Below, one piece after another: positions 42,410-51,028 of a DNA stretch of 64,000 bases (its first letter is position 1; every line of letters starts with the position of its first letter). The stretch comes from Microbacterium sorbitolivorans. GTDB lineage: Bacteria > Actinomycetota > Actinomycetes > Actinomycetales > Microbacteriaceae. A model generated the notes under the pieces. The model did not search any database and was not told the DNA's origin. It saw only the letters and a program-made list of their open reading frames with translations. The stretch is from NCBI RefSeq assembly GCF_003327285.1, contig NZ_KZ848474.1:186001-250000 (forward strand), read 5' to 3'. Made by a program: the position numbers and the translations under genes.

Positions 42410-44518
42410 TTAGGGCGAAACTACTGCGAACACGCGAACATCCCAGGCAGTCATCTCTAGGCTCACTCCTGCCGCGAGCGTGTCGCCGGTAAGGACGTCT
42501 TCCACGTCAACGGGAACTGTTGTGCGAACTACGCTGGATGACCAGTTGTGGAGGATGACGATCTCTTCTTGGTGGCGGTTGAGCGCGCGTGTAGCCGTGA
42601 CGCTCTCGGCATTTCCCCAGGCGCTTCTCGTAAACCGCGAGAATAGGGCTCTTGCCAACTCGTCGTCAGGGAGCGCAGCCATCACGGTTACTTTTCCCTT
42701 GCCGTGGTCGGCTTCGGTGAGCACACTCCACCGCGCCCACATCGGGTCGCTGTAGCGAAGGACTGTGCGGGCCTCGTTCGCCACAACAAGGTCAGTCCAG
42801 GTCGTCGCTGCACCGACGGCATTGCCATCCTCCATGACCGTCATGGCCGTTGGCAGGTTCGAGAACTCTTGGTATGAAACGCCGGCGACCTTCGCCAGGC
42901 GTGCAGGCTTGACCTCGGTTCGGGCACGAGCTGTGGCGTCTGCGTACCCAGTTCTCGGCCCCAGCACGAGGTGGCCTCCAGCCTCGACATAGGCGGCGAG
43001 CCAATCCAACATGCTGTCGTCAGCGATGTAGAGCGCTGGGACGACCAGGATGGGCCGCTTCTTGGCTTCCTCGGCGGGCTCCCTCAACCATGAACCGTCC
43101 GAGCCAACGAGCGCAGTGTCGTGCACAATGCGCGGCTGCAGGCCAGCCTGGAAGGCGCCAATGTAGAAGGGGGTGAAGAAGCGGTGGTAGGCGTGCTCGT
43201 CGTGTTGGAGTTCTCCGAGCACCGGCTTGTCGAGGTGAGGGGGGGCCGAGGCCATACCCCATTTTGAGGGGACCGAGTAAAGGAAGTCGACGTCGGAGAG
43301 GGGTTCGAGGCCTACGACCCGGTCGCCGGCACGCCGTAGCTCTGCGCCGATCTGCGCGATCTCGGTGTAGGCGCGACCCGGGGTGAGATCGTGTGGGAGA
43401 ACGCCCAGCCAGAAGGTTTCGGTTCCGTCTTGGGTGGAGTGCCAGTGCCAGTATTCGATCATGGACGCGCCGCGTCCGATGAGCGCCCATGCTGCTTGAC
43501 GCCATTGCCCGTCGAATGCCGGATAGTTCATTGCGGATCTTCCGGCTGCTCCTGCATTCGTCTCGGTGATGTAGAACGGCTCTTCGCGGGCCGCGAATGC
43601 ACGGTCGGCGGTGAAGATGAGGTCGCCGGCCCCGTTGGTGATCCAACTGGCAGGGGCATCGCCGACGAGGCGTGGAACGGCGAGTCCGGCTTGCATCGTG
43701 TAGTAGATGTTGACCGTCATCACCTCGAGCTCGCTGGCGAGACTGCGTTCATTGGATACCGGCCTGTCCAATGCCACGCAGGTCATGGCGAACTGGTCGT
43801 CCCGCTTCAGGCGGTGCGCTATGGCCACCTGAGAGCGAATGAAGTCGTCGACGATCTCGGCTTGAAAACGGCGCCAGTCGAGGGCGTACTGAGGTTGGGC
43901 GTTGCCTCGGGGATGCCACAGGTCGTCCCAGGTCGCAAGCCGGTGCGACCAGTAGGTGAGGCCCCACTCGTCGTTGATGCGATCGACGGTGCCGTACTTG
44001 CGCCTTAGCCAGTCTTTGAACGATTCGAACACGGCGTGCCCGTGGAAGAACTCCAGCCCCGGCTCGTTATCAAGCTGGAAGCCAATCACGGCAGGATGGT
44101 CGCGGTAGGCAGCCACCACTTTCTGCACGATCCGGTCCGCATAGAAGCGGTACGCCGCGTGGCTGTAATCGGCCTCCTGCCGAGCACCCCACGGGATGGT
44201 CTGCCCGTCACGGCGCTCGCCCGCGATCTCCGGGTACCGGCGTGCGAGCCACATAGGCACAGCGTAGGTCGGCGTTCCAACGACGACGGAGATTCCGCGC
44301 GCGTGCGCACCGTCAAGAACCGGTCGTAGCCAGTCCAAGTTGAACACGCCCTCCTCGGGCTCCCAGGTCGACCAGACCGATTCTCCGACACGGATCACCG
44401 TGAATCCTGCCTCCACCATCAGATCGAGGTCGGTGTCGAGGCGATCCGTCCGATGATATTCGGGGTAGTAAGCTGCCCCGAAATGAACGGTCTGTTGACG
44501 ATTTACGAACGAGTTCAT
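42410..44518 (-). CDS. Beta-galactosidase, glycoside hydrolase family 42
   Basis: A 702-residue GH42 enzyme with the opening HFGAAYYPEYH, acid/base Glu152 in QLDNEPG, and nucleophile Glu319 in YITETNAG. The trimerisation and C-terminal domains (residues ~400-700) are present, so it is full length. No signal peptide, hence cytoplasmic: it hydrolyses galactosides brought in by the adjacent ABC importer. It has no GGATCC site and a more relaxed codon use than native genes, consistent with transfer. Confidence 0.92.
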   Translation of the reverse strand: MNSFVNRQQTVHFGAAYYPEYHRTDRLDTDLDLMVEAGFTVIRVGESVWSTWEPEEGVFNLDWLRPVLDGAHARGISVVVGTPTYAVPMWLARRYPEIAGERRDGQTIPWGARQEADYSHAAYRFYADRIVQKVVAAYRDHPAVIGFQLDNEPGLEFFHGHAVFESFKDWLRRKYGTVDRINDEWGLTYWSHRLATWDDLWHPRGNAQPQYALDWRRFQAEIVDDFIRSQVAIAHRLKRDDQFAMTCVALDRPVSNERSLASELEVMTVNIYYTMQAGLAVPRLVGDAPASWITNGAGDLIFTADRAFAAREEPFYITETNAGAAGRSAMNYPAFDGQWRQAAWALIGRGASMIEYWHWHSTQDGTETFWLGVLPHDLTPGRAYTEIAQIGAELRRAGDRVVGLEPLSDVDFLYSVPSKWGMASAPPHLDKPVLGELQHDEHAYHRFFTPFYIGAFQAGLQPRIVHDTALVGSDGSWLREPAEEAKKRPILVVPALYIADDSMLDWLAAYVEAGGHLVLGPRTGYADATARARTEVKPARLAKVAGVSYQEFSNLPTAMTVMEDGNAVGAATTWTDLVVANEARTVLRYSDPMWARWSVLTEADHGKGKVTVMAALPDDELARALFSRFTRSAWGNAESVTATRALNRHQEEIVILHNWSSSVVRTTVPVDVEDVLTGDTLAAGVSLEMTAWDVRVFAVVSP

Positions 44519-44558
44519 ACACTTCTTTCATTCAGCGAGGACGGAGAGCAGGTCGGGA

Positions 44559-45434
44559 TCATCCCTTCACACCGCCCACCCCCAGCCCTGACTGCCAGAA
44601 GCGCTGGAGGTACAGGAAGATGGCGATGAGGGGCATGACCGACAGCATCGAACCGGTGATGACGATCGAGAACAACGATTCCCCTGTTGTCCCGCCTGCA
44701 GCTGCTGATTGCCACTGCGCGAGTCCTACAGTCAGCGGGAACAGGTCCGGTGAGTTGAGCATGATCAGTGGCAGCAGGTAGTTGTTCCAGGTCGCGACGA
44801 GCGTGAACAGGAACACGGTTACTGCGCCGGGCACCAGCAGCCGAAGACCTAGCGAGAAGAACACCCGAAGGTCAGAGGCGCCATCGATGCGGCCCGCTTC
44901 GATCAGCTCGGTGGGCACGGCCTGCTGGGCGTAGACCCTCATCAGGTACAACCCGAAGGGGCTGATCATGGATGGCAAGATCACGGCCCAGGGGGTGTTG
45001 GTGAGACCCACCTGCGCGAAGAGGAAGTAGGTAGGAATCGCGAGAGCGGTAGTGGGAACCATCACCGCGGCGAGCACCGATGCGAACATGAACTTCTTGC
45101 CAGGGAAGTCGTACTTCGCGAGAGCATACCCCGCGGCCGTGGCCAACATCGTTGCGCCAAACGCCGCCGACCCTGAGTAGAAGAGGGAGTTGCGAGCCCA
45201 GGTCAGAAACCGCCCGTTGTCGTAGCCAACGACGTCCATGATGTTCTGCCAGAGGTTGAAGTCACCGAAGGCGAACCCGAACGTCGTGAACAGGTCCGCG
45301 TTCGACTTCGTGGACGCGATGAGCAGCCAGATAAGCGGGAGAAGAAAGTAGCCCACCAGAAGCAGGATGACAACGGTCAGCGAGAAGCTCTTGGGCTTCG
45401 CCTTCTCCGGTTTGATTGCGTAGCCAGCGCTCAT
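44559..45434 (-). CDS. Carbohydrate ABC transporter permease (MalG type)
   Basis: A 291-residue permease with six membrane segments and the EAA-loop region ELIEAGRIDGASDLRVFFSL that docks with the ATPase. It overlaps the preceding permease gene by four bases. Together with the genes at 45431 and 46443 it forms a CUT1-type importer, probably for a galactoside. No ATPase gene is present in the operon, so a shared MsiK-type ATPase elsewhere must energise it, as is common in actinobacteria. Confidence 0.9.
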   Translation of the reverse strand: MSAGYAIKPEKAKPKSFSLTVVILLLVGYFLLPLIWLLIASTKSNADLFTTFGFAFGDFNLWQNIMDVVGYDNGRFLTWARNSLFYSGSAAFGATMLATAAGYALAKYDFPGKKFMFASVLAAVMVPTTALAIPTYFLFAQVGLTNTPWAVILPSMISPFGLYLMRVYAQQAVPTELIEAGRIDGASDLRVFFSLGLRLLVPGAVTVFLFTLVATWNNYLLPLIMLNSPDLFPLTVGLAQWQSAAAGGTTGESLFSIVITGSMLSVMPLIAIFLYLQRFWQSGLGVGGVKG

Positions 45435-46384
45435 TCTGCGGCCTCCTTGGTGTTCCGACGTGATCGCAGCTGCGTGACGGCGGAGATTGCCATGGTGACG
45501 ATTCCGAGCAGGAACGCTACCGCTGCGGCATAGTTCACGTCCTGGCTGACAAACGCGAGGTCGTAGGCGTACAGGTTCGGCGTGTAAGAGCTCCCAATGA
45601 CGTTCGGTGCGATCGTCCGCAGGAGGTTTGGCTCATTGAAAAGCTGGAACGTTCCGATCACCGAGAAGATGACAGTGATCAGAATCGCGGGGCGGATGCT
45701 CGGAATCTTGATGGACCAAGCAATTCGCCACTGGCTAGCACCATCCATCTTCGCGGCTTCATAGAGCTCGGCGGGGATAGCGGTCAACGCCGAGTACATG
45801 ACGATCATGTTGTAACCGACGTACCCCCAGGTCACGATGTTCATGATCGAATACAGCATCAAATCGCCGGAAAGGAACGGGATCACCGGCGCACCGAAGA
45901 ACTTGGAAATCTGCGCCAGCGGGCCGAACTCGGGCCCGTACAGGTACCCCCACATCAGAGCAGCAACCACGCCCGGGACGGCGTAGGGAACAAAGATCAT
46001 GAGTCGAGCGAATCGGGGAAACCTAAGCCGGCCTGAGTCAAGTGCGAGCGCGCAGAAGAGGGACAGCGCGAGCATGATCGGCACCTGAATGACGAGGAAC
46101 CAGAACATTCGCCCGACGCCACCAAGGAACAGTGGGTCGGTAAGTGCACGGACGAAATTGCCGAAGCCGACAAACTCGATACCTCCCACAAGTGGGTCGG
46201 TGAAGGCCGACAAGTATCCGGCATACCCCAGTGGTACAACGAGCATCAGCAGGAACAGCAGGTAGAACGGGCCGGCAAGAATGTAGGCTGCTCCGTTGCG
46301 ACGCCAGAACGAGGTGCGTCGTCGTCGAGCGTCCGCGGGCGCGGACCTCGTTGGTGTATCGGTGATAGTCATCTCTGGTCTCAT
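45431..46384 (-). CDS. Carbohydrate ABC transporter permease (MalF type)
   Basis: A 317-residue permease with a 25-residue Arg-rich cytoplasmic start, six membrane segments and the EAA-loop ELYEAAKMDGASQWRIAWSI. It pairs with the MalG-type protein encoded downstream. It lies after a hairpin that follows the receptor gene, so the receptor is probably made in excess over the permeases. Confidence 0.9.
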   Translation of the reverse strand: MRPEMTITDTPTRSAPADARRRRTSFWRRNGAAYILAGPFYLLFLLMLVVPLGYAGYLSAFTDPLVGGIEFVGFGNFVRALTDPLFLGGVGRMFWFLVIQVPIMLALSLFCALALDSGRLRFPRFARLMIFVPYAVPGVVAALMWGYLYGPEFGPLAQISKFFGAPVIPFLSGDLMLYSIMNIVTWGYVGYNMIVMYSALTAIPAELYEAAKMDGASQWRIAWSIKIPSIRPAILITVIFSVIGTFQLFNEPNLLRTIAPNVIGSSYTPNLYAYDLAFVSQDVNYAAAVAFLLGIVTMAISAVTQLRSRRNTKEAAE

Positions 46385-46401
46385 CTCGGATTAAGCAAGC
46401 A

Positions 46402-46438
46402 ACAGGGCGGGCGGGGGCTGTCCCCGCCCCGCCCCTGT
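46402..46438. terminator. Partial terminator between receptor and permease genes
   Basis: GC-rich imperfect inverted repeat (ACAGGGCGGGCGGGG against CCCCGCCCCGCCCCTGT) in the 58-bp gap after the receptor stop codon. Hairpins at this place usually reduce, without stopping, transcription into the permease genes. Confidence 0.55.
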
Positions 46439-46442
46439 GAGT

Positions 46443-47783
46443 TCACTCGACAGTGAAGCCCTGCTGGGTTGCGTAGGTCTTGAGCGAGGATTCCCACTCG
46501 CCCAGCGCAGCGCTCAGGTCGCTGCGGTTCGCGATGGCGGTGCCGACGGTCTCCTTATAGCTGCTGAACACGTAGTCGGCGAAAGGTAGCCAAACGAATC
46601 CGTCATCGACCGTCTCGGAGATCTTGGCGAACTCAGCGTTGACTTCCTGGCCGCCAAAGAACTCGGACGTGGTTGAAAGGAAATCGGGATCAGACAGGAT
46701 CTCTCTGCTGGCCGGGAACAGAGACTGCTCGTTTGCGGCGAGGAGAGCTGCCGACTTGTCAGCGGTGATGAACCTGGCGAACTCGGCGGCCACGATCGGG
46801 TTCTTCGTGGACTTGAGTGCGGCTACAGCCGAGCCGCCCCAGTTCCCGGCTGCGGGCTGAGATTCTGACCATTGCGGCATCTGCGTGGCGCGCCACGTAC
46901 CGGACGTGTTGGTTGCAGGCCCCTCAAGCTTGAGAGGGCCCCAGGCGGCAACCATCCAGCTCGCGAACCGACCATTTGCGAAGCTCTGATACCAGCCATC
47001 CGTCCAGGCGGCCTCGTTGGAGATCGATCCCGACTCAAGGAGTTTGGTCCAGTAGTCGGCAACCTTTGTGGCTTCGGAAGAGGTCAGGTCAATTGACACC
47101 GATTCGTTGCCATCGAAATCGAACGGCTTGACCCCGGCCTGCCAGAGCAACGCGAGGAACTCTGAGGCATCGTTGGTGGAAAGATTGGTGAGGAACTTCC
47201 CGGGGTTCGCCTCGGCATACGCTGTCGCGGCGATGGAGAACTCCTCCCATGTGGTGGGAGGCTCGATTCCGGAGGCGGACAGGAGATCATCGCGGTAGAG
47301 GTAGCCCACCGGGCCGGTGTCCTGGGGAACGGCGAGAACGCGGTCGTCGTTGCTCACCAGGTCCCACAACCAGGGCTCATACTGATCCTTGAGCTTATCG
47401 CCACCATACGGGGCGAGATCAAGAAGCGCCCCGGTCAGATCGAATGAACTGATGTAGGGATACTCCAGTTGCGCGACGTCCGGAGCGCCGGTCTTCGACG
47501 AGATCGCGGTACGGAGCTTCTGATAGTGGCCCGTTGCGCCGCCGCCGGCATTGACCACCTCAACCTCGATAGCCGGGTACTTCTTCTCGAAAAGGTCGAC
47601 CTGCTCCTGGATGTTAGGGAGCCACGACCAGAAGGTGAGCTTTGTGGGGGTAGACATCGCAGTGTCGAAGTCCGCCTCGTTGACGTCCGGGGCGGGTTCT
47701 GTCGTCTGGCCGCTGCAGCCACTGGCTATCGCTACGAGGGCCGCCGCAGTCAGAATGGCGGCGAACTTGCGGGGTATCTTCAT
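46443..47783 (-). CDS. Carbohydrate ABC transporter substrate-binding lipoprotein
   Basis: A 446-residue CUT1 receptor. The N-terminus has a signal peptide with lipobox IASGC at residues 20-24, then an acidic linker. The mature part has KLTFWSWLPNIQEQVDLFEK and GPVGYLYRDDLLSASGIEPP typical of extracellular solute-binding protein family 1. It captures the sugar for the two permeases. It follows the LacI gene by 56 bp on the same strand. Confidence 0.9.
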   Translation of the reverse strand: MKIPRKFAAILTAAALVAIASGCSGQTTEPAPDVNEADFDTAMSTPTKLTFWSWLPNIQEQVDLFEKKYPAIEVEVVNAGGGATGHYQKLRTAISSKTGAPDVAQLEYPYISSFDLTGALLDLAPYGGDKLKDQYEPWLWDLVSNDDRVLAVPQDTGPVGYLYRDDLLSASGIEPPTTWEEFSIAATAYAEANPGKFLTNLSTNDASEFLALLWQAGVKPFDFDGNESVSIDLTSSEATKVADYWTKLLESGSISNEAAWTDGWYQSFANGRFASWMVAAWGPLKLEGPATNTSGTWRATQMPQWSESQPAAGNWGGSAVAALKSTKNPIVAAEFARFITADKSAALLAANEQSLFPASREILSDPDFLSTTSEFFGGQEVNAEFAKISETVDDGFVWLPFADYVFSSYKETVGTAIANRSDLSAALGEWESSLKTYATQQGFTVE

Positions 47784-47839
47784 TGATTTCTCCTGTGATG
47801 GGTTGGGCAGAGAATTTCTCTAGAGGCGGCGAGCTCTTC

Positions 47840-48850
47840 TCACCGGGCCCGCCGAGCTGTGGTTTCACGGATCATCAGTTCCGCGTTGTGTTGAGGGGTG
47901 GTGTTGATCAACTCTTCAAACCGGTCAACCTGGCGCAGGAGATCGTCGACCGCGCGGGCCATGTTCTGCGCCACGTCGACTCGCACCGTGGTCAGAGGCA
48001 CGGTCAGGTACGTCGCTTCCGGGAGATCATCGAATCCCACCACCGAGAGGTCCTCGGGAACACGGATTCGCATCTCGTGGCAGGCCTTGAGCAGCCCGAT
48101 CGCCATGTGATCGTTGGCCACGAACACAGCAGTCGGTCGCTCGGCAAGCAGAACTAGACCGGCCTCATAGCCGGATGAAGGAGTCCAATCGCCGAACACC
48201 ACCGGTGGAACATCGCGACCTGATTGCTCCAACGCCTCCTGCCACGCCGAGATCCGCGCACTCGTCGCGTACCAATTCGGAGCGCCAGCCAGGTGATGAA
48301 CGGTCTCGTGGTCAAGGCTCAGCAAATGCTCGACCACCTGATGTACACCCGAGCGAATGGACGTGCTCACCGTTGCGGACTTCTGGAGGGAACGTCCACC
48401 GACAGTCACAATCGGGGTCTTAGCGAATCGTGCATCTTCATCAAAATCCATGTCGATGACAGGCTCGGCGACGAGCACACCGTCCACGCCCATATCGATA
48501 AGGCGGCTGATCGCGTTGTGGATCTCGGCGGGGTCGTTTGCCTCTGTTGTGATGACTGAGGGCAAGAGGCCGTGGTGCTTCACCGCTTCCGTCAGCCCAA
48601 GAAGAGACATCGACGGGCCATACAAGGGGCTGCCATAAGCAACGATTCCAATGACGTCCGACCTCTTGTTCATCAAAGATTGTGCGGCGCGGTTGGGGCG
48701 GTAGCCCAACTCGCCGATCGCCAGCTGCACCTTCTCTCGGACTGAGTCCGAAACATTGATCTCGTTGTTCACCACTCGCGACACCGTTTTCGGCGCCACG
48801 CCAGCCCTGCGGGCTACATCGACCATGGTTGGCAGCTTGACTTCGCTCAT
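47840..48850 (-). CDS. LacI family regulator of the beta-galactosidase operon
   Basis: A 336-residue LacI-type repressor with HTH TMVDVARRAGVAPKTVSRVV at residues 7-26, hinge YRPNRAAQSL, and an effector domain with FVANDHMAIGLLKAC. GGAGG six bases before the ATG at 48850 fixes the start. It is the first gene of the operon, and two matching palindromic operators lie just upstream, so it most likely represses itself and the sugar genes together. Confidence 0.9.
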   Translation of the reverse strand: MSEVKLPTMVDVARRAGVAPKTVSRVVNNEINVSDSVREKVQLAIGELGYRPNRAAQSLMNKRSDVIGIVAYGSPLYGPSMSLLGLTEAVKHHGLLPSVITTEANDPAEIHNAISRLIDMGVDGVLVAEPVIDMDFDEDARFAKTPIVTVGGRSLQKSATVSTSIRSGVHQVVEHLLSLDHETVHHLAGAPNWYATSARISAWQEALEQSGRDVPPVVFGDWTPSSGYEAGLVLLAERPTAVFVANDHMAIGLLKACHEMRIRVPEDLSVVGFDDLPEATYLTVPLTTVRVDVAQNMARAVDDLLRQVDRFEELINTTPQHNAELMIRETTARRAR

Positions 48851-48861
48851 GTGAACCTCCA

Positions 48862-48912
48862 TTGACCGCGCTGTCAACTCCGAGGATACGTCCAAATTGA
48901 TCGCGCTGTCAA
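48862..48912 (-). promoter_or_regulatory. Promoter and twin LacI operators of the galactoside operon
   Basis: Palindromes TTGACCGCGCTGTCAA (48862-48877) and TTGATCGCGCTGTCAA (48897-48912) are 35 bp apart. On the minus strand TTGACA (48912-48907) and TATCCT (48888-48883) are spaced by 18 bases, a good -35/-10 pair lying between and inside the operators. Bound LacI protein would cover both ends of the promoter. Confidence 0.8.
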
Positions 48913-49109
48913 TTGCCCCGTCGATGGTCGCGTCAGCCTGGGGGCGCCTGAGACGATGCTGTCGCGCACGGCCGGCGCGCTCTCGGCCGAGATGGTCGGC
49001 TGAATGTCGTTGCGGCGCGCGCCGAGACCAGAGGCAACCGATGGCGGGTTACGACGGCCGTTCGGCACCTCGGTGATCGTCGACGGCCGGCCGGCATACA
49101 CTCGACGGC

Positions 49110-49331
49110 GTGAGCGACACGAACAGTGGGCCCCGGTCCATCATCGGCGTCCGCGACGTCGCCGCACGTGCCGGGGTCTCCCGTCAGACGGTCTCGCGCG
49201 TCCTCAACGATCATCCCGAGGTCGCCGCCTCGACCCGCGAACGCGTCGCCGCCGCCATGGACGAACTCGGCTATCGAATGAACAACGCGGCCAGAGCCCT
49301 CGGCACTCGGGTCTGCTGCACGTTTAGGTGA
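49110..49331 (+). pseudogene. 5' fragment of a second LacI family regulator, cut by IS3
   Basis: Seventy residues are the DNA-binding part of a LacI regulator (IGVRDVAARAGVSRQTVSRV, 20 residues, then LGYRMNNAARALG). The gene breaks at the left inverted repeat of the IS3 element near 49326 and stops a few codons later. No continuation is found on the other side of the insertion. The 200 bp before it hold no gene I can support. Confidence 0.82.
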
Positions 49332-49406
49332 CAGTTTGACCTGCCCCACGGAAATCGTTCCAGTTTCGCTGGCTAACTGGTGGCCTGATCCGGAAGGCTC
49401 ATCCAC

Positions 49407-49739
49407 ATGCCCCTTCCCTATCCGCCGGAGTTCCGTACGCGCGCTGTCGCGCTCGTGCGGGCCGGCAAACAGGCCAAGCAGACCGCCGTCGAACTCGGCA
49501 TCCACCCTGTCACGCTCTCGAATTGGATCCGGCAGGATGACATCGACCACGGCCGCAGGCCCGGCATCCCCTCATTGGAGTCGGCGGAGCTGCGGGCCGC
49601 GAAACGCCGCATTCGAGAGCTCGAGACGGAGCTGCTGATCGTCCGACAGGCGGCGAAGTTCCTCGATGAGGAGCGTCCCCGCCCAAAAGGACGCTTCTAT
49701 GCCTCGTGTCAAGTCATGCGGGTGCGTAGTTCACGGTAG
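49407..49739 (+). pseudogene. IS3 transposase, N-terminal (OrfA) part
   Basis: The first 97 codons are the HTH and leucine-zipper part of an IS3 transposase (YPPEFRTRAVALVRAGKQAK, GIHPVTLSNWIRQDD, RIRELETELLIVRQAAKFL). At 49697 the frame enters IS110 and ends 14 codons later. Removing IS110 joins it in the same frame to the segment from 51026, giving one protein of about 385 residues. Confidence 0.85.
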
Positions 49740-50755
49740 AGCGCTCGGCAGACGTAGCGTTTCAGGCAGCGTCGGATCTCACGGTTGGAGAGTCCTTCGG
49801 CGCGGCGGCGGGAGGCGTACTCGCGGGTGGTGGGGTCGTAGCTCAGGCGCGTGCGGACGACGACGTCGACAGCGCGGTTGAGTTGGCGATCGCCGGACCG
49901 GGAGAGGCGGTGGCGGGTGGTGTTGCCGGATGACGCGGGCAACGGGGCGATGCCGCCGAGGGCGGCAAATGCAGCTTCTGATCGAACGCGGCCGTGGTGG
50001 GAGTAGGCCGCGACCAGGATCGCGCCGGTCACGGCTCCGACTCCGGGGACTGCCTGCAGCCCCGGCGCCAGCGCTTCAGTGAGCTGCCCGAGCTGGAGGT
50101 GGTTCTCTCGCAGAACTTCGGTTTGCTCGAGCACGGCTCTGGCGAGTCGCCGTGCTTCTTCGCGGAACACCCGAGCTGTCGCGTCGTCGCGATTCGTGCG
50201 CCAGGCTGCTACCGTCGCGATCTGGGCGTCTGTGAGCGGCTTGCGGGCGTCGACCGAGAGGTCGATGCTGCAGACAAGGGCGGTGAGGGCGTTGCGGTTC
50301 GCGGTGCGTTGCTGATCGACGAGCGCGCGGGCAGCCAGGAGCACGCGCAACGCCGTCCGGTCCCCGGTTCGCCGTGGCTGGGCGAGCTTGTCGAGGTCTT
50401 CTCTGATCACGCTTCTCGCGGCGGCTTCCGCGTCGATCGGGTCGGACTTCCCGGTGCGGGCGCGTGACGGTCTGGCGATCGGTCGGATCTCCGTAACTTC
50501 GAACCCGCTCGCAGCCAACGCCGCCGCGATGCCCGCGCCGTAGGAGGACGTCCCCTCGATGGCAGCGTGTGTCGTCGTCCCCTGGGAGCGTCGCGCGATC
50601 CAGGAGAGCGCGCGGTTGGTGCCGGCAGAAGTGGTGGGGAAGGTGGCCGTGTCGATGATGCCGCCGGTGCGGGTCTCGACGAGGCAGTAGGTGTGTGTTC
50701 GGGCGTGAGTGTCGATGCCGACGACGTGTTCGAACTGATCGGTGACCGTGGTCAT
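49709..50755 (-). CDS. IS110 family recombinase (DEDD transposase)
   Basis: A complete 348-residue IS110 recombinase. The N-terminal RuvC-like DEDD domain has VGIDTHARTHTY (Asp15), AIEGTSSYGAG (Glu near 66) and GKSDPIDAEAAAR. The C-terminal Transposase_20 domain has VPGVGAVTGAIL and LGGIAPLPASSGNTTR, whose Ser is the likely nucleophile. It inserts DNA under guidance of a bridge RNA made from the element's own non-coding end. The stop codon lies 12 bp from the element's 3' end. Confidence 0.93.
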   Translation of the reverse strand: MTTVTDQFEHVVGIDTHARTHTYCLVETRTGGIIDTATFPTTSAGTNRALSWIARRSQGTTTHAAIEGTSSYGAGIAAALAASGFEVTEIRPIARPSRARTGKSDPIDAEAAARSVIREDLDKLAQPRRTGDRTALRVLLAARALVDQQRTANRNALTALVCSIDLSVDARKPLTDAQIATVAAWRTNRDDATARVFREEARRLARAVLEQTEVLRENHLQLGQLTEALAPGLQAVPGVGAVTGAILVAAYSHHGRVRSEAAFAALGGIAPLPASSGNTTRHRLSRSGDRQLNRAVDVVVRTRLSYDPTTREYASRRRAEGLSNREIRRCLKRYVCRALYRELRTRMT

Positions 50756-50799
50756 GCGAGCTCCTCTGGGATATCAGCACTTCGGCGGGCTGGCTCGGG

Positions 50800-51021
50800 T
50801 GGGGTCGCTCAGAGACACATCTGTAATGAGTCACGCCATTGCGGGCGGACAGGCTTCTGATCAAGGCATCTGCGCGGGCAGGCCGAGCCGCGGCACGGTC
50901 GCGGACACGTCCTTTTCAAGACACCGCCGCGAGCGGCGGGTCGGTTCTACCCGGAGTCACACGACCGAGCCGAGGCCCAGCCTGTCAGCCGGCCGCAGGC
51001 CCGCCAGAATCCATTACAGCT
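50800..51021 (-). ncRNA. Candidate IS110 bridge RNA
   Basis: The 266-bp non-coding 5' end of IS110 holds, in transcription order, a target-loop left guide CCGGGTAG (50954-50947), a GC hairpin (50939-50924), a right guide AAAAGGACG (50916-50908), a donor-loop left guide ATCAGAAG (50861-50854) and a right guide CATTACAG (50828-50821). These match the two target flanks (7 of 8 and 9 of 9) and the two element ends (5 core-proximal bases, and 8 of 8). This is the architecture known for IS621-type bridge RNAs. Exact RNA ends are not visible. Confidence 0.75.
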
Positions 51022-51028
51022 CTTCCCG

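Larger units (their letters stand above)
49698..51021 (-). mobile_element. IS110 family insertion sequence inside the IS3 transposase gene
   Basis: About 1.32 kb, bounded by CTTC at 49694-49697 and 51022-51025. Deleting everything between these two copies, plus one copy, restores an uninterrupted IS3 transposase frame (KGRF then PVIDRL), which fixes the ends to within the four repeated bases. There are no long terminal inverted repeats, as expected for IS110. It holds one recombinase gene and a 266-bp non-coding 5' end. Confidence 0.9.

Noticed and set aside
48874..49101. A 75-codon minus-strand frame upstream of the LacI gene
   Set aside because: It runs through the twin LacI operators and promoter and resembles no known protein; the region is better read as regulatory and relic DNA.
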